Positions 27,426 to 36,441 of a DNA stretch of 64,000 bases are shown here, in pieces. The stretch lies in NCBI RefSeq assembly GCF_002019645.1, contig NZ_KV917374.1, positions 4,858,369-4,922,368 of the forward strand. The letters are read 5' to 3'. The position numbers and the translations under genes are program-made. The stretch is from Litchfieldia alkalitelluris (GTDB taxonomy: Bacteria; Bacillota; Bacilli; Bacillales; Bacillaceae_L). Under the pieces are notes generated by a model. The model worked only from the letters and a program-made list of their open reading frames with translations, was not told where the DNA came from and did not search any database. Within the stretch, counting starts at the first letter, position 1. Every line of letters begins with the position of its first letter.

Positions 27426-29174
27426 TTAATAACGCGCATCTACTCTGCCGCAGAAAGCATCGACCGGGCTCTTACCTTTGAACTCGGAGCGTCCCATTAA
27501 TTTATCAAAAAGATTTTCCAAAACATATTCATTATTCGTATAGGCATTGACATAGGAGTGAACCATTGGGACATCTAATAAATGATACGGGTTAGCTAAA
27601 CTAATAAACACTGTTGGTACTTCAGCTGTAAACCAAGGGGCATCGTCTCCCATACCTCCAAGTCCTTTCCAATTAATTCTGATTACTGTATTGTTGCTTG
27701 CCGTTTCAAAATTAGCAACATAGATGGCTAAATCATATTTGCCAGTAAAATCAGACACCTTCGCACCAATTTCTTGCATTACTTCTATTGTTCGAGCATC
27801 TGGTTTACCTGCCATAAATCCTTCCATATCTATATTAAAATCTCTGTTTCTTACATCAACGTCAAATCCTTCTCCCTCTAACATTGACTTAAGCTTTATA
27901 CGTAAAGGAGAATCGATGCGGTCATTTTCCTCCAGCACATTTAGGTAAACTTTTTTATACTTTTCGTTATTCAATGGCAACAGATTTTCTAGGTTTTTTA
28001 CAAGGGTGATTCCCTTATCTGCACATTCCTTTGCCCACTGAATATGTTTTTCATTCTTTAAAATGGAAAGCGCCTCTTCACTAGGAACCAATGTATTTGC
28101 AGCTTGCTTTTCATGAAGGTTTAATGCTGCTTTTGTTGCTAGTATTCTAGTAACTGCCTCATTTAAACGTTCATCCGTTATTAATCCTTTATGATAACCT
28201 TTAAACATAAATTCAATATCTTCTTCCATATTTTTAGTGAAAAGTAGCATATCACAACCCACTGCAATGGCTGTCGGGACGGCATCCTCCCGCTTCATAC
28301 CAGTTGTATATCCTACCATTTGTGAAGCATCAGTGATCGCTAAACCATTGAAACCTAACTTTTCTCGAAGCAATCCTGTTACTAGTTCTTTCGAAAGCGT
28401 TGCTGGCACAGGCTTATCATCTAATTCTGGATTCAATTTTTGGGCATAGGCCGGTTGGGCAATATGACCAACCATTACCGTTTGTGCTCCGTAATCGATT
28501 AATTCTTGATATACCTTACCAAAACTATTATCCCATTCTTCCACTGTTAAAGAATTGACACTTGTTAACAAATGCTGATCCCGTTCGTCTACCCCGTCGC
28601 CTGGGAAATGTTTGATACTAACTGCAACGCCTTCCTCTTTTGCTGCATCCATATAACGTTTAGCCATCTTTATTACTTGCTCAGCGTTGTCTCCGAAAGT
28701 TCGTAAGTTAGTAATTGGGTTTCTAAAATTCATATCAATATCTACAATTGGAGCAAATGACCAGTTACACCCAACCGCTGCTCCCTCACTACAAGATATT
28801 TTACCTAATGCATATCCCATTTCTGGGTCATCCGTTGCCCCGACTTGCAGGGGCTTAGCAAAGTCTGTACCCTCTCGAACAATACCATTTCCACCAGCTT
28901 CTAAATTAGCTGCAATTAACAACGGTATTTTAGAAGTATCTTGCAGTGTGCGATGTGTTTCTTGTATTGATTTTCCGTCTGTTGGTCGGTACATAATCCC
29001 ACCAACCCCAATGTTTTTAGTTAGCTTTTCTAAAAGATTCTTGTCACTAGAGACCCCTGGCAAACAAAATAATTGGCCTATTTTCTCTTCAAGTGTCATG
29101 CTTTTTAGAGTGTCTTCTACCCATTTAATACCGTTATCGTCCAAATAAAATGGATTTCCATTAAGATTAACCAT
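27426..29174 (-). CDS. GH3 family beta-N-acetylhexosaminidase-like glycosidase
   Basis: 582 residues. The NagZ-type catalytic loop KHFPGDGVDERDQH carries the Asp/His dyad used as acid/base in GH3 beta-N-acetylglucosaminidases. The nucleophile Asp is in LAITDASQMVGY. A C-terminal domain of ~200 residues with weaker conservation follows. The ATG at 29174 has AAGGAG ~10 bases upstream. It follows the sulfatase by 57 bp and belongs to its operon, so it may remove amino-sugar or other beta-linked residues after desulfation. No signal peptide. Confidence 0.85.
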   Translation of the reverse strand: MVNLNGNPFYLDDNGIKWVEDTLKSMTLEEKIGQLFCLPGVSSDKNLLEKLTKNIGVGGIMYRPTDGKSIQETHRTLQDTSKIPLLIAANLEAGGNGIVREGTDFAKPLQVGATDDPEMGYALGKISCSEGAAVGCNWSFAPIVDIDMNFRNPITNLRTFGDNAEQVIKMAKRYMDAAKEEGVAVSIKHFPGDGVDERDQHLLTSVNSLTVEEWDNSFGKVYQELIDYGAQTVMVGHIAQPAYAQKLNPELDDKPVPATLSKELVTGLLREKLGFNGLAITDASQMVGYTTGMKREDAVPTAIAVGCDMLLFTKNMEEDIEFMFKGYHKGLITDERLNEAVTRILATKAALNLHEKQAANTLVPSEEALSILKNEKHIQWAKECADKGITLVKNLENLLPLNNEKYKKVYLNVLEENDRIDSPLRIKLKSMLEGEGFDVDVRNRDFNIDMEGFMAGKPDARTIEVMQEIGAKVSDFTGKYDLAIYVANFETASNNTVIRINWKGLGGMGDDAPWFTAEVPTVFISLANPYHLLDVPMVHSYVNAYTNNEYVLENLFDKLMGRSEFKGKSPVDAFCGRVDARY

Positions 29175-29230
29175 TCTTGTACATCTCCTTGTTATCAATT
29201 ATTGTTTATTAAGGCTGACCTAACGATTAC

Positions 29231-30961
29231 TTATTTATCACTCTTTTTAGCAACTTCAAATAATCCTACAGCTTCCTCACTGTCTTTGTAACCGATCCGT
29301 ACGGATTTTGCTCTGATTTGCTTGGATCCCTCGTTTAGAATGATTGGCCCAGTGTATAACTTCCAGTTAGCGTTGTCACCCTCCTCAAACGTGTACGTTA
29401 TCGACGCTCCTTGTGTAGCCGAATGTAGCATGATGGCTGTTGGTTCATGATAAACACCTTCGCTCGCAGCTACTTTACCCCGCACCTGGCCATTAATTGG
29501 AATGAAAAGTGGTTTTGCGGTTTGAGGTTGAATACCCTCTGGCCACATTGTCTTAACCATCTGATCCTCAGGAATGTCTCCCCAAACGTCATATTTCTCA
29601 CACCACTTGTCTAGCTCCGCTCGAAGTATACCCAGTTGTTCCTTGTACTGCGGATCACTCGCCAAGTTATTCAATTCGTCGGGGTCATTCACACAATCGT
29701 ATAGCTCTTCCGGTGGACGTTTGTTTTGCAGAAAAGCTTGTAAGTCACCTTTCGCTTCGCCCGCTAATTGAAGTCTCCACAACTCCTGAAAAGCAGGATG
29801 ATCATGACTGAAAGCAACCCATTGCATATATGGATTTTCAGGATAATAGTTACGAATATATTTAAAACGATCATCTCGTATCGCTCGAACCTTGTCATAG
29901 GCTTCATCATATCTGTCTCGAGTTGCAAAAACATATTGCCTTTCCTCATCGTCATTACCGATAAAGGTCTTACCTTGGATATGCTGTGGAACCGGTATAT
30001 CCGCAAGTGACAGCATAGTCGGACCCAAATCAATTAAGCTGACCAATTGAGCAGTCGTATGTCCCTCGGAAATCTTACCCGGCCAACGAACAATTAGCGG
30101 GATTCTAATTCCAGCATCATACGGCCATCTCTTGGCTCGAGGCAATCCTTCGCCATGATCGCTCCAGAGAATAACAATGGTATTGTCTCTTAAGCCATCT
30201 TCTTCGAGTTGTTCAAGAAGCTTACCGACAAATTGGTCAGCATCTGCAATGCGGTCATAGAGTTTTGCGATAGAAAGTCGCGTTTTCGGTGTGTCTGGCA
30301 AATATGGGGGAACTTCAACTTTATCAGGATCGGTCACAACCGGTCTTTCTTGGGTAATCGATTTTTTTATTTCTTCAATTGACCGCCCTTTAAACAAATT
30401 TTTCACTTGTTCAGGTAATGGCTGCCCCCTCTCCAGCAATGGTAATAGTTGTGCCATTGGATTATCGGCGAACATTGCACTTTCGTGTGTAGCGTCATAA
30501 TTAAATACAGAGAAGAATGGTTGCCCTGAGTTCCTGTTACGCCAATGAGCCTTTGTCCCATTTTCATCCCAAGCTGTTACAGGTGGTAAAAACTGATAAT
30601 CCGTCTTAGCGTTATTGGTCGTGTAGTAACCATTTGCCCGTAGTATTTCTGGAATAAGTTTTACATGGGCAGGCGGGACAGCATAGTAAGGTGTAGGAAG
30701 CTCCGGCGTTTGTTTGTTATCATGCTCTGTCCGCATATGATGTGTGCCGATTGAATTTGCGTACATTCCGGTAATAATGCTTGACCGACTTGGCGCACAT
30801 ACACCAGCAGTACAGAATGCATTCTCATACATGGTACCTTCCTGAGCTAACCTGTCTATATTAGGTGTACGTGCTACGTTGTCTCCGTAACAGCCCATTC
30901 TTGGACTTGTGTCTTCAAGCGATATCCATAAGATGTTCGGTTTTTCATTTGTACTGTGCAT
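29231..30961 (-). CDS. Sulfatase (N-sulfoglucosamine sulfohydrolase-like)
   Basis: A 576-residue type I sulfatase. Cys55 in VCAPSRSSIITG is in the C-x-P-S-R motif converted to formylglycine. Metal ligands are in ISLEDTSP and LWSDHGEG. FKYIRNYYPENPY is typical of the SGSH-like branch, so a sulfated hexosamine is plausible. The C-terminal ~90 residues (HSATQGASITYTFEEGDNAN region) look like a beta-sandwich. No signal peptide is visible, so it is probably cytoplasmic, and no maturase gene is in the window. It starts an operon with GH3 and is controlled by a promoter carrying paired TetR-type dyads. Confidence 0.9.
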   Translation of the reverse strand: MHSTNEKPNILWISLEDTSPRMGCYGDNVARTPNIDRLAQEGTMYENAFCTAGVCAPSRSSIITGMYANSIGTHHMRTEHDNKQTPELPTPYYAVPPAHVKLIPEILRANGYYTTNNAKTDYQFLPPVTAWDENGTKAHWRNRNSGQPFFSVFNYDATHESAMFADNPMAQLLPLLERGQPLPEQVKNLFKGRSIEEIKKSITQERPVVTDPDKVEVPPYLPDTPKTRLSIAKLYDRIADADQFVGKLLEQLEEDGLRDNTIVILWSDHGEGLPRAKRWPYDAGIRIPLIVRWPGKISEGHTTAQLVSLIDLGPTMLSLADIPVPQHIQGKTFIGNDDEERQYVFATRDRYDEAYDKVRAIRDDRFKYIRNYYPENPYMQWVAFSHDHPAFQELWRLQLAGEAKGDLQAFLQNKRPPEELYDCVNDPDELNNLASDPQYKEQLGILRAELDKWCEKYDVWGDIPEDQMVKTMWPEGIQPQTAKPLFIPINGQVRGKVAASEGVYHEPTAIMLHSATQGASITYTFEEGDNANWKLYTGPIILNEGSKQIRAKSVRIGYKDSEEAVGLFEVAKKSDK

Positions 30962-31160
30962 TTAACATTTCTCCCTTCATATTTTAACGGTTAGTAGATA
31001 AAGCTAATGTTTCTAAGTAGACTAATAGGAGTTAATTTCTGGATTCAAAAACATGTGGTCCTATTTTTAATGATAAGCTTTCTGATGTCCCACTGGTGGA
31101 CAGTTAAGTTCAATATGTTGTTTATTTTTCGATTCAGGGTCAATTGGAACCTAAAAAAAA

Positions 31161-31208
31161 TTTACAGTGTGTAAATATATTTTACACACTGTAAATAACG
31201 GTTGTCAA
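31161..31208 (-). promoter_or_regulatory. Sulfatase-GH3 promoter with two TetR-type operators
   Basis: On the minus strand TTGACA (31208-31203) and TAAAAT (31184-31179) are 18 bp apart. Dyads TTTACAGTGTGTAAA (31161-31175) and TTTACACACTGTAAA (31181-31195) overlap it, with centres 20 bp apart. The core and spacing match those at the pgmB promoter. Confidence 0.75.
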
Positions 31209-31239
31209 CGGTTACATTAAAACCGCCAAAATCTTTAGT

Positions 31240-31400
31240 AACTCAGTCTGGAGTAAGGTTATCTTTCCCTTCAAAAGATCCAGTTGTTTTATGTTAAATA
31301 ACCCACTTATCTAAGGTATATGGCGTCAATTCGTATTCTTTAATAATTTCGTTTCTGGGTTTACCTGAAAGGTGTAGCTGAAACTTGATGACGGTAGTAC
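31240..31400 (-). pseudogene. IS3-family transposase OrfA fragment
   Basis: The minus strand reads FQLHLSGKPRNEIIKEYELT, PYTLDKWVI, stop, HKTTGSFEGKDNLTPD. This is the helix-turn-helix start of an IS3-type OrfA (…DKWVxQHxxTGSF), with a Gln codon changed to TAA. No orfB or terminal repeats are seen. Confidence 0.65.
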
Positions 31401-31466
31401 AGGAGTAATGCAAGCCCCCGGCTATTCTCTATCCGTTATACCACCTATAAATTCTTCTGATTGTTA

Positions 31467-32927
31467 TTAAAATTTTATGTCAATAGCACACATACCCTGT
31501 GATGGTACAAGTACTTCCAATGAGTTTATTTCTTCTTCCCTAAGTTCCGATGCTTTATACAATTGCTCTATATCATCTGCTTTAAGATACTTAGGGCTGC
31601 CCATATCCTTCCAATACTGCTTAGGGTTACAGTGTTCTTGATCGACCCGTTGAATTGTTATTTTTTTCGGATGTAATTCGTCTGAAATATCAATCTTAAT
31701 TACTTCATCTTTTATCTCAGCATCCGGAATATTATGATTATACACAATTACCCTCATACCATTTTCTTTGCTTAAAGCAATCGCTTCTACCGTTGCACTA
31801 GCATCACCGGAGATTACTTCATAACGTTCCTTGCCTGCTTCGTGGAACAGTTGGAAACAACGATAAACTGGTTTCGGAATGCCATAATAATTCATGAGTC
31901 CAAATCCTCCGTGATAAGCACCGTCAAGTTGTCCGCTCTCCTCAAAGATATCAGAGAAGGTCCAGAAAGCATAGCCATCAACCAATCCATCGTTATCTGC
32001 TAGAATTTTTGCAACCATAGTTGCTGCATAGCTCTCATCATGCTGTGCATCATTTAGCATTGCAGAAGTGTTCCATTCTGTATAGTACAAAGGGTATTTC
32101 CCTGCTTCTTCGCGTGCTTTTGAAGTCATCTTTTTGATAACGCCCCGCTCATATTTTCCAAATTCTCCGGCTTCAAAAAGTTCCTTTAAAACACTCATAT
32201 CTGTGCTTCCTTTTTTCCATAAGGGATCATCTGTTGGATAATGGTGTGTTGAAATAAAATCGAGCGGAACATTATTTCCTTCACAAAACTCAATCATATC
32301 TGTTATCCAGGCATTTATAGATGTAGCAGGACCTCCTACTCTTAATTGGTTATCAAAGCTCTTAATTGTTTTTGCGGTGTTCTCGTAAAGTTCGAAATAT
32401 TGCTCCTTTGTCCCTGACCAGAAGTGGATTAAATTGGGTTCATTCCACACTTCAAAAAACCAAGAACGGATTTCTTCTATTCCATAACGGTCAGCAAGAT
32501 GCTCTATAAAAGCATGAATGAAATCATTCCACAGATTGTAATCAGCAGGAGGAGTGATATTTCCTTTATAATGAAAAACCGTTTCCTTACCAGATGCGAG
32601 ACATTCGGGCATAAAGCCTATTTCAATGAATGGTTTCATTCCAATGCTTAATAGGAAATCAAAAATATTATCAATATTCGAAAAATTATAAACGAACTCT
32701 CCAGGTACCGGATAGCCAAATGACATCTTTCTAAGGCAAACGCTCATATCATCATTAAACAAACCATGAAATCTTACATACTTGAATCCTAACTCTTCCT
32801 TTGCCTTTTTAAGCTGTTTCCGATAGTCTTCACGTAATGCTGTATAAGCACGGCAGCTGCCCACACATTCCTCCCAATAATGAGGGAAAGAAGATTTTTT
32901 GTCTGTGTTAATAGTAAAATTAATCAT
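31467..32927 (-). CDS. GH39 family glycosidase (beta-xylosidase/iduronidase type)
   Basis: 486 residues. The acid/base Glu is in FEVWNEPNLIHFW and the nucleophile Glu in YYTEWNTSAMLND, both GH39 signatures. ALREDYRKQL and YVRFHGLFNDDM mark the barrel start. A short C-terminal beta-domain follows. No signal peptide. GH39 includes beta-xylosidases and alpha-L-iduronidases, and length and sequence feel favour the xylosidase branch. AAGGAG precedes the ATG. It stands alone, with the transposase relic between it and the sulfatase operon. Confidence 0.88.
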   Translation of the reverse strand: MINFTINTDKKSSFPHYWEECVGSCRAYTALREDYRKQLKKAKEELGFKYVRFHGLFNDDMSVCLRKMSFGYPVPGEFVYNFSNIDNIFDFLLSIGMKPFIEIGFMPECLASGKETVFHYKGNITPPADYNLWNDFIHAFIEHLADRYGIEEIRSWFFEVWNEPNLIHFWSGTKEQYFELYENTAKTIKSFDNQLRVGGPATSINAWITDMIEFCEGNNVPLDFISTHHYPTDDPLWKKGSTDMSVLKELFEAGEFGKYERGVIKKMTSKAREEAGKYPLYYTEWNTSAMLNDAQHDESYAATMVAKILADNDGLVDGYAFWTFSDIFEESGQLDGAYHGGFGLMNYYGIPKPVYRCFQLFHEAGKERYEVISGDASATVEAIALSKENGMRVIVYNHNIPDAEIKDEVIKIDISDELHPKKITIQRVDQEHCNPKQYWKDMGSPKYLKADDIEQLYKASELREEEINSLEVLVPSQGMCAIDIKF

Positions 32928-33128
32928 AATTTTTACTCCTTACTAGTTTTATAGTTTTCCATTTATTTTATTAATTATTTCTTTGAAATTATGAAATGCT
33001 GATACTACGTAACTCTATTCTCCTTAAAATCAGTTTCGTTTTCATAAACCCATGATAATATATTCGCTTCGAATGTTATGGTATGTCTGTACTATTTTTG
33101 GTAAGAAATTATCAATATCTGTAATGAA

Positions 33129-33172
33129 AAAGAGGCTTCTCAAGATTTGATTCAACTAATGGAAGCCTCTTT
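33129..33172. terminator. Bidirectional hairpin terminator
   Basis: AAAGAGGCTTC pairs with GAAGCCTCTTT, an 11-bp stem with a 22-nt loop. A and T tracts lie at both ends. No intact gene ends here. Confidence 0.6.
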
Positions 33173-33227
33173 TAATTCAATTATTTGACACTTTGGCTAC
33201 CAAAGAAAACCAAAACTATGAGGTTCC

Positions 33228-33347
33228 GATAAAAGTATCAATGAAATTAGTAACTACCTCTGCTTTTTAGATCAGAGTCACTTTCAAAAATCTTTTAAAA
33301 GTCAATACAACATTACACCTCAAGCATATCGAAAGTCTTTATTGTAA
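33228..33347 (+). pseudogene. AraC regulator C-terminal fragment
   Basis: Forty codons read DKSINEISNYLCFLDQSHFQ then KSFKSQYNITPQAYRKSLL and a stop, the last helix-turn-helix of an AraC protein. A stop codon lies just upstream and nothing earlier remains. Confidence 0.75.
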
Positions 33348-33392
33348 TCATTTTTCACTTATCAGATAACCCTCCCCGTTCAAGCTATGTTA

Positions 33393-33542
33393 ATAGTGTT
33401 GGTACCAAGGGCTGTAGTGCATCGTTTGTTATCTTTTCATTAATCATTGGTATGTTGTTTAAGATCCTTTTCTGTATTCGCCAAATAAAATCAAATGATC
33501 CATTATTAAATCTATCTGTATTCAAATATAAAGTCTTTATAT
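33393..33542 (+). pseudogene. MFS efflux pump fragment
   Basis: About 150 bases are clearly similar at DNA level to the interior of the intact MFS gene at 61150-62589 (around 61804-61951), including gttatcttttcattaatcat and ctgtattcgccaaataaaat. Both ends of the gene are missing, so it is an internal fragment only. Confidence 0.75.
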
Positions 33543-33557
33543 ATTTTTATACAATTT

Positions 33558-33593
33558 AAACAAGCCTTACAACTTCACGAATGAGGCTTGTTT
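33558..33593 (+). terminator. Hairpin terminator after the MFS fragment
   Basis: AAACAAGCCT (33558-33567) pairs with AGGCTTGTTT (33584-33593) and is followed by GTTTCT. Confidence 0.65.
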
Positions 33594-33931
33594 GTTTCTG
33601 GAAAGTTCCCAAACACTTATTGATATAATAGTAGAAATATTATCCCTTCTATATCTGCTTTCTCTTGATATAGTATTAGTTGCTCTAATAACTTAACCAA
33701 TGACTTCTGTCTTAGGATTGCACCTTTTTATCAGATTCCTTCTTTCTCCAAGGTAATGACTCAAGCCCTAAAAAAAGTAATCATTTACAATTATTAATAT
33801 ACATCTAGCATAGGTATGTTCAACACGCAACCTGCCATACTTGCAATTCCCCCTATTCCTAAAAAATCTAAGGTTATGCAAGGGTTAAGAGACCTATTAT
33901 TGTTGTAGATTCCATATTTAGTTAGATAGAT
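33594..33931. other. Gap downstream of larC2, no gene seen
   Basis: No coding signal is recognised on either strand and no clear terminator for the lar operon is visible. Confidence 0.35.
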
Positions 33932-34405
33932 CTATATTTCGTTAAGTTTTATCCAAACTTTTTCATATACTTTTTTTAAAGGTACCTTGTTAGCTCTCGC
34001 TATTTCTTTGCACTCTTCATATTCGGGGGACCTTTGGATGACTTCTCCTTCATAAATCCCTTCTTTAACAGTGACGGTTCCCCACTCAATATCCACCCTC
34101 CTAAATCTCCTCTCAACACGATGAACGGTTAGAGGATAATAGCGCAATCCAAGGGTAGTTGTTTCGTTGAATAAAATTTCCTTCATTCTATTCAAGTTCC
34201 TATTGGAACAAAGTAATTGAAGTAACACTCCAGGTCTATTTTTTTTCATATAAATCGGGGTGTAAAACACATCATTTGCCCCTGATTCAAAAAGCAAATC
34301 CATTACATATCCAAGCCATTCACCTGACATATCGTCTAAATTGACTTCCATTTTAAACATTTGATCATCCATATGTTCATGATTAGGAGGAAGCTTTGAA
34401 ACCAT
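33932..34405 (-). CDS. larC2: Nickel-pincer cofactor nickel insertase, C-terminal part LarC2
   Basis: The C-terminal half of LarC, which inserts nickel into the pyridinium dithiocarboxylate cofactor. It has the conserved FKMEVNLDDMSGEWLGYVMD then LFESGANDVF and the RRxxxE-like VERRFRRVDIEWG. The ATG at 34405 (157 residues) is chosen because AAAGGGGA lies 7 bases before it; an in-frame TTG at 34429 has no RBS. The frame is +1 relative to larC1, and a TAA closes it immediately upstream of that TTG. Read-through or simple slippage from larC1 therefore cannot give the fused protein. Last gene of the uxaC-lar operon. Confidence 0.85.
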   Translation of the reverse strand: MVSKLPPNHEHMDDQMFKMEVNLDDMSGEWLGYVMDLLFESGANDVFYTPIYMKKNRPGVLLQLLCSNRNLNRMKEILFNETTTLGLRYYPLTVHRVERRFRRVDIEWGTVTVKEGIYEGEVIQRSPEYEECKEIARANKVPLKKVYEKVWIKLNEI

Positions 34406-34442
34406 GCATGGGTCCCCTTTCATTGTCAATTATCTTTTTTTT

Positions 34443-35645
34443 CTATTCTCCTATAATGACACGTAGAACGTTTGGGCGATCTTTAAAAGTTTTCGTCCCG
34501 GCCCCATAACCTATAGATTTGACTTCCATTGATGGAAGGGTGCAAAACTCCTCGGACAACACTGATACTATGGCAGCTCCAGTTGGTGTAGTAAGCTCAA
34601 ATCTCACATTGCTTTGTTCAATTGGTACACCTTTTAGCATTTCTAATGTAGCAGGAGCTGGTACTGGGTAAATCCCATGATCAATATGAATTCTGCCCGT
34701 CCCTACTGGTATAGATGAGGATTTTATCCTCTTAATGTCTAATTGATGAATTAAAATGGCCGTACCAATAATATCGATAATAGAATCCACTGCACCCACT
34801 TCATGAAAATGTACATTTTCCAAAGGAATACCATGAATCTTCCCTTCTGCCTCACCAATCTTTTTAAAGATTTTTAGAGATGTTTCTTTTACTTCATCAG
34901 ATAATTCAGCTGTTTCAATTAACGTTACAATATCTTTATACGCTCGATGAGCATGGTGATGGTGATGAGCATGACGGTGACCATGTGAATGATCGTGATC
35001 ATGTGAATGATCGTGATCATGTGAATGATCGTGATCATGTGAATGATCGTGATCATGTGAATGATCGTGATCATGTGAATGATCGTGATCATGTGAATGA
35101 TCGTGATCATGTGAATGATCGTGATCATGTGAATGATCGTGATCATGTGAATGATCGTGATCATGTGAATGATCGTGATCATGTGAATGATCGTGATCAT
35201 GTGAATGATCGTGATCATGTGAATGATCGTGATCATGTGAATGATCGTGATCATGTGAATGATCGTGATCATGTGAATGATCGTGATCATGTGAATGATC
35301 GTGATTATGTGAATGATCGTGATCATGTGAATGAACATGGTTATGTGAATGATCGTGATCATGTGAATGAACATGGTTATGTGAATGATCGTGATCATGT
35401 GAATGAACATGGTTATGTGAATGATCATGCGAATGAGTAGCATCATCATTCAATATCACATCAAACTTTGTCCCAGTTATTCCATTTTTGATGACTTTCT
35501 TCCATTCCAGTGTATATTCTTCTGAAATGTTTAATTTTTTCAGTTCTTCTTCTAACTTACTAGGGTCCGCTCCTGCATCAAGCAATGCTCCAATAACCAT
35601 ATCTCCACTAACCCCAGAAAAACAATCAAAGTACAATGTCTTCAT
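34443..35645 (-). CDS. larC1: Nickel insertase N-terminal part LarC1 with giant His-rich insert
   Basis: A 400-residue protein. Residues 1-70 (YFDCFSGVSGDMVIGALLDA) and 234-400 (ENVHFHEVGAVDSIIDIIG, then ELTTPTGAAIV and RPNVLRVIIGE) are normal LarC1. Residues ~71-233 are almost purely His, Asp and Ser with a few Asn and Val, mostly repeats of SHDHDH. A loop in this place is commonly His-rich in LarC, but one of ~160 residues is extraordinary. It probably binds or stores nickel for delivery to the cofactor. The gene starts at the base after the larB stop, with AAGGGAG upstream. Confidence 0.9.
   Translation of the reverse strand: MKTLYFDCFSGVSGDMVIGALLDAGADPSKLEEELKKLNISEEYTLEWKKVIKNGITGTKFDVILNDDATHSHDHSHNHVHSHDHDHSHNHVHSHDHDHSHNHVHSHDHDHSHNHDHSHDHDHSHDHDHSHDHDHSHDHDHSHDHDHSHDHDHSHDHDHSHDHDHSHDHDHSHDHDHSHDHDHSHDHDHSHDHDHSHDHDHSHDHDHSHDHDHSHDHDHSHGHRHAHHHHHAHRAYKDIVTLIETAELSDEVKETSLKIFKKIGEAEGKIHGIPLENVHFHEVGAVDSIIDIIGTAILIHQLDIKRIKSSSIPVGTGRIHIDHGIYPVPAPATLEMLKGVPIEQSNVRFELTTPTGAAIVSVLSEEFCTLPSMEVKSIGYGAGTKTFKDRPNVLRVIIGE
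34983..35430. repeat. 18-bp tandem repeat inside larC1, about 25 copies
   Basis: The unit (plus strand CATGTGAATGATCGTGAT) is repeated almost perfectly. The copies near 35330-35430 are variants with AACATGGTTATG. It codes for the SHDHDH repeat on the minus strand and leaves other frames open. All units are multiples of 3, so slippage changes protein length without breaking the frame. Confidence 0.95.
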
Positions 35646-36395
35646 CTATATGACTCCCTTTTTTGCTATTTGATAGATTAAGGCAGCGTTATATGCACCA
35701 CCAAATCCGTTATCGATATTTACTACACTAATGCCTGATGCACATGAATTTAACATGGTTAGTAATGCAGACAATCCATTAAAATTCGCCCCATATCCTA
35801 CGCTTGTCGGAACGGCCATGATTGGATGAGAAACAAGTCCACCGACCACGCTAGGAAGTGCTCCTTCCATTCCTGCTACTACAACAGAAACTGTCGCATT
35901 TTGAATCTCTTCGATATTATCAAAAAGACGATGAATTCCTGCTACACCAACATCATATATCCTGCGAACATTACACCCTAACGCTTCTGCGGTAACTGCA
36001 GCTTCTTCTGCTACCTTTAAATCTGATGTCCCCGCACAGACAATGGCAATATACCCCTCAAAAGAATCTTCCTTTGTATCCTCCCTCCAAAAAAGGATTT
36101 GAGCTAGCTCATTATAAATAAACTCCGGATACTTCTTAAGGATATACTCCGCTTTTTCTTTTGTTATCCTTGTAACCAATACATCATTGTTATTTGACCT
36201 TATTGCATTAATAATTGAAAGTATTTGTTCCGCCGTTTTTCCTTCTCCATAAATGACTTCTGGAAATCCTTGTCTTTTTTTTCGATGATGATCGACCTTT
36301 GCAAATCCCAAATTCTCATATGTCGCAAGTTTTTCCTTTGCTTCTTTCACCGTTAATTTCCCACTTTGAACCTGCTCTAAAATCTCTTCCATCAT
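35646..36395 (-). CDS. larB: Nickel-pincer cofactor carboxylase LarB
   Basis: 249 residues. LarB carboxylates and hydrolyses nicotinic acid adenine dinucleotide in the first step of the nickel-pincer cofactor pathway. The C-terminal half is AIR-carboxylase-like: IVCAGTSDLKVAEEAAVTAE, then GVAGIHRL, VVAGMEGALPSVVGGL and PTSVGYGANFNGLSALL. The N-terminus has the usual DHHRKKRQGFPEVIYGEGKT. AAGGAG precedes the first ATG. It sits between gntK and larC1 in the operon, tightly linked to larC1. Confidence 0.95.
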   Translation of the reverse strand: MMEEILEQVQSGKLTVKEAKEKLATYENLGFAKVDHHRKKRQGFPEVIYGEGKTAEQILSIINAIRSNNNDVLVTRITKEKAEYILKKYPEFIYNELAQILFWREDTKEDSFEGYIAIVCAGTSDLKVAEEAAVTAEALGCNVRRIYDVGVAGIHRLFDNIEEIQNATVSVVVAGMEGALPSVVGGLVSHPIMAVPTSVGYGANFNGLSALLTMLNSCASGISVVNIDNGFGGAYNAALIYQIAKKGVI

Positions 36396-36441
36396 AATTA
36401 TTCACTCCTTAGTCGCCGCAAACAAATATATTTAACATTTA

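Noticed and set aside
34880-35440. Long open frames on the plus strand and in a second minus frame over the larC1 repeat
   Set aside because: They are forced open by the 18-bp repeat and have no RBS or sequence outside the repeat that looks coding.
34980-35440. CRISPR array
   Set aside because: The repeats are contiguous without unique spacers and lie inside an expressed coding sequence.
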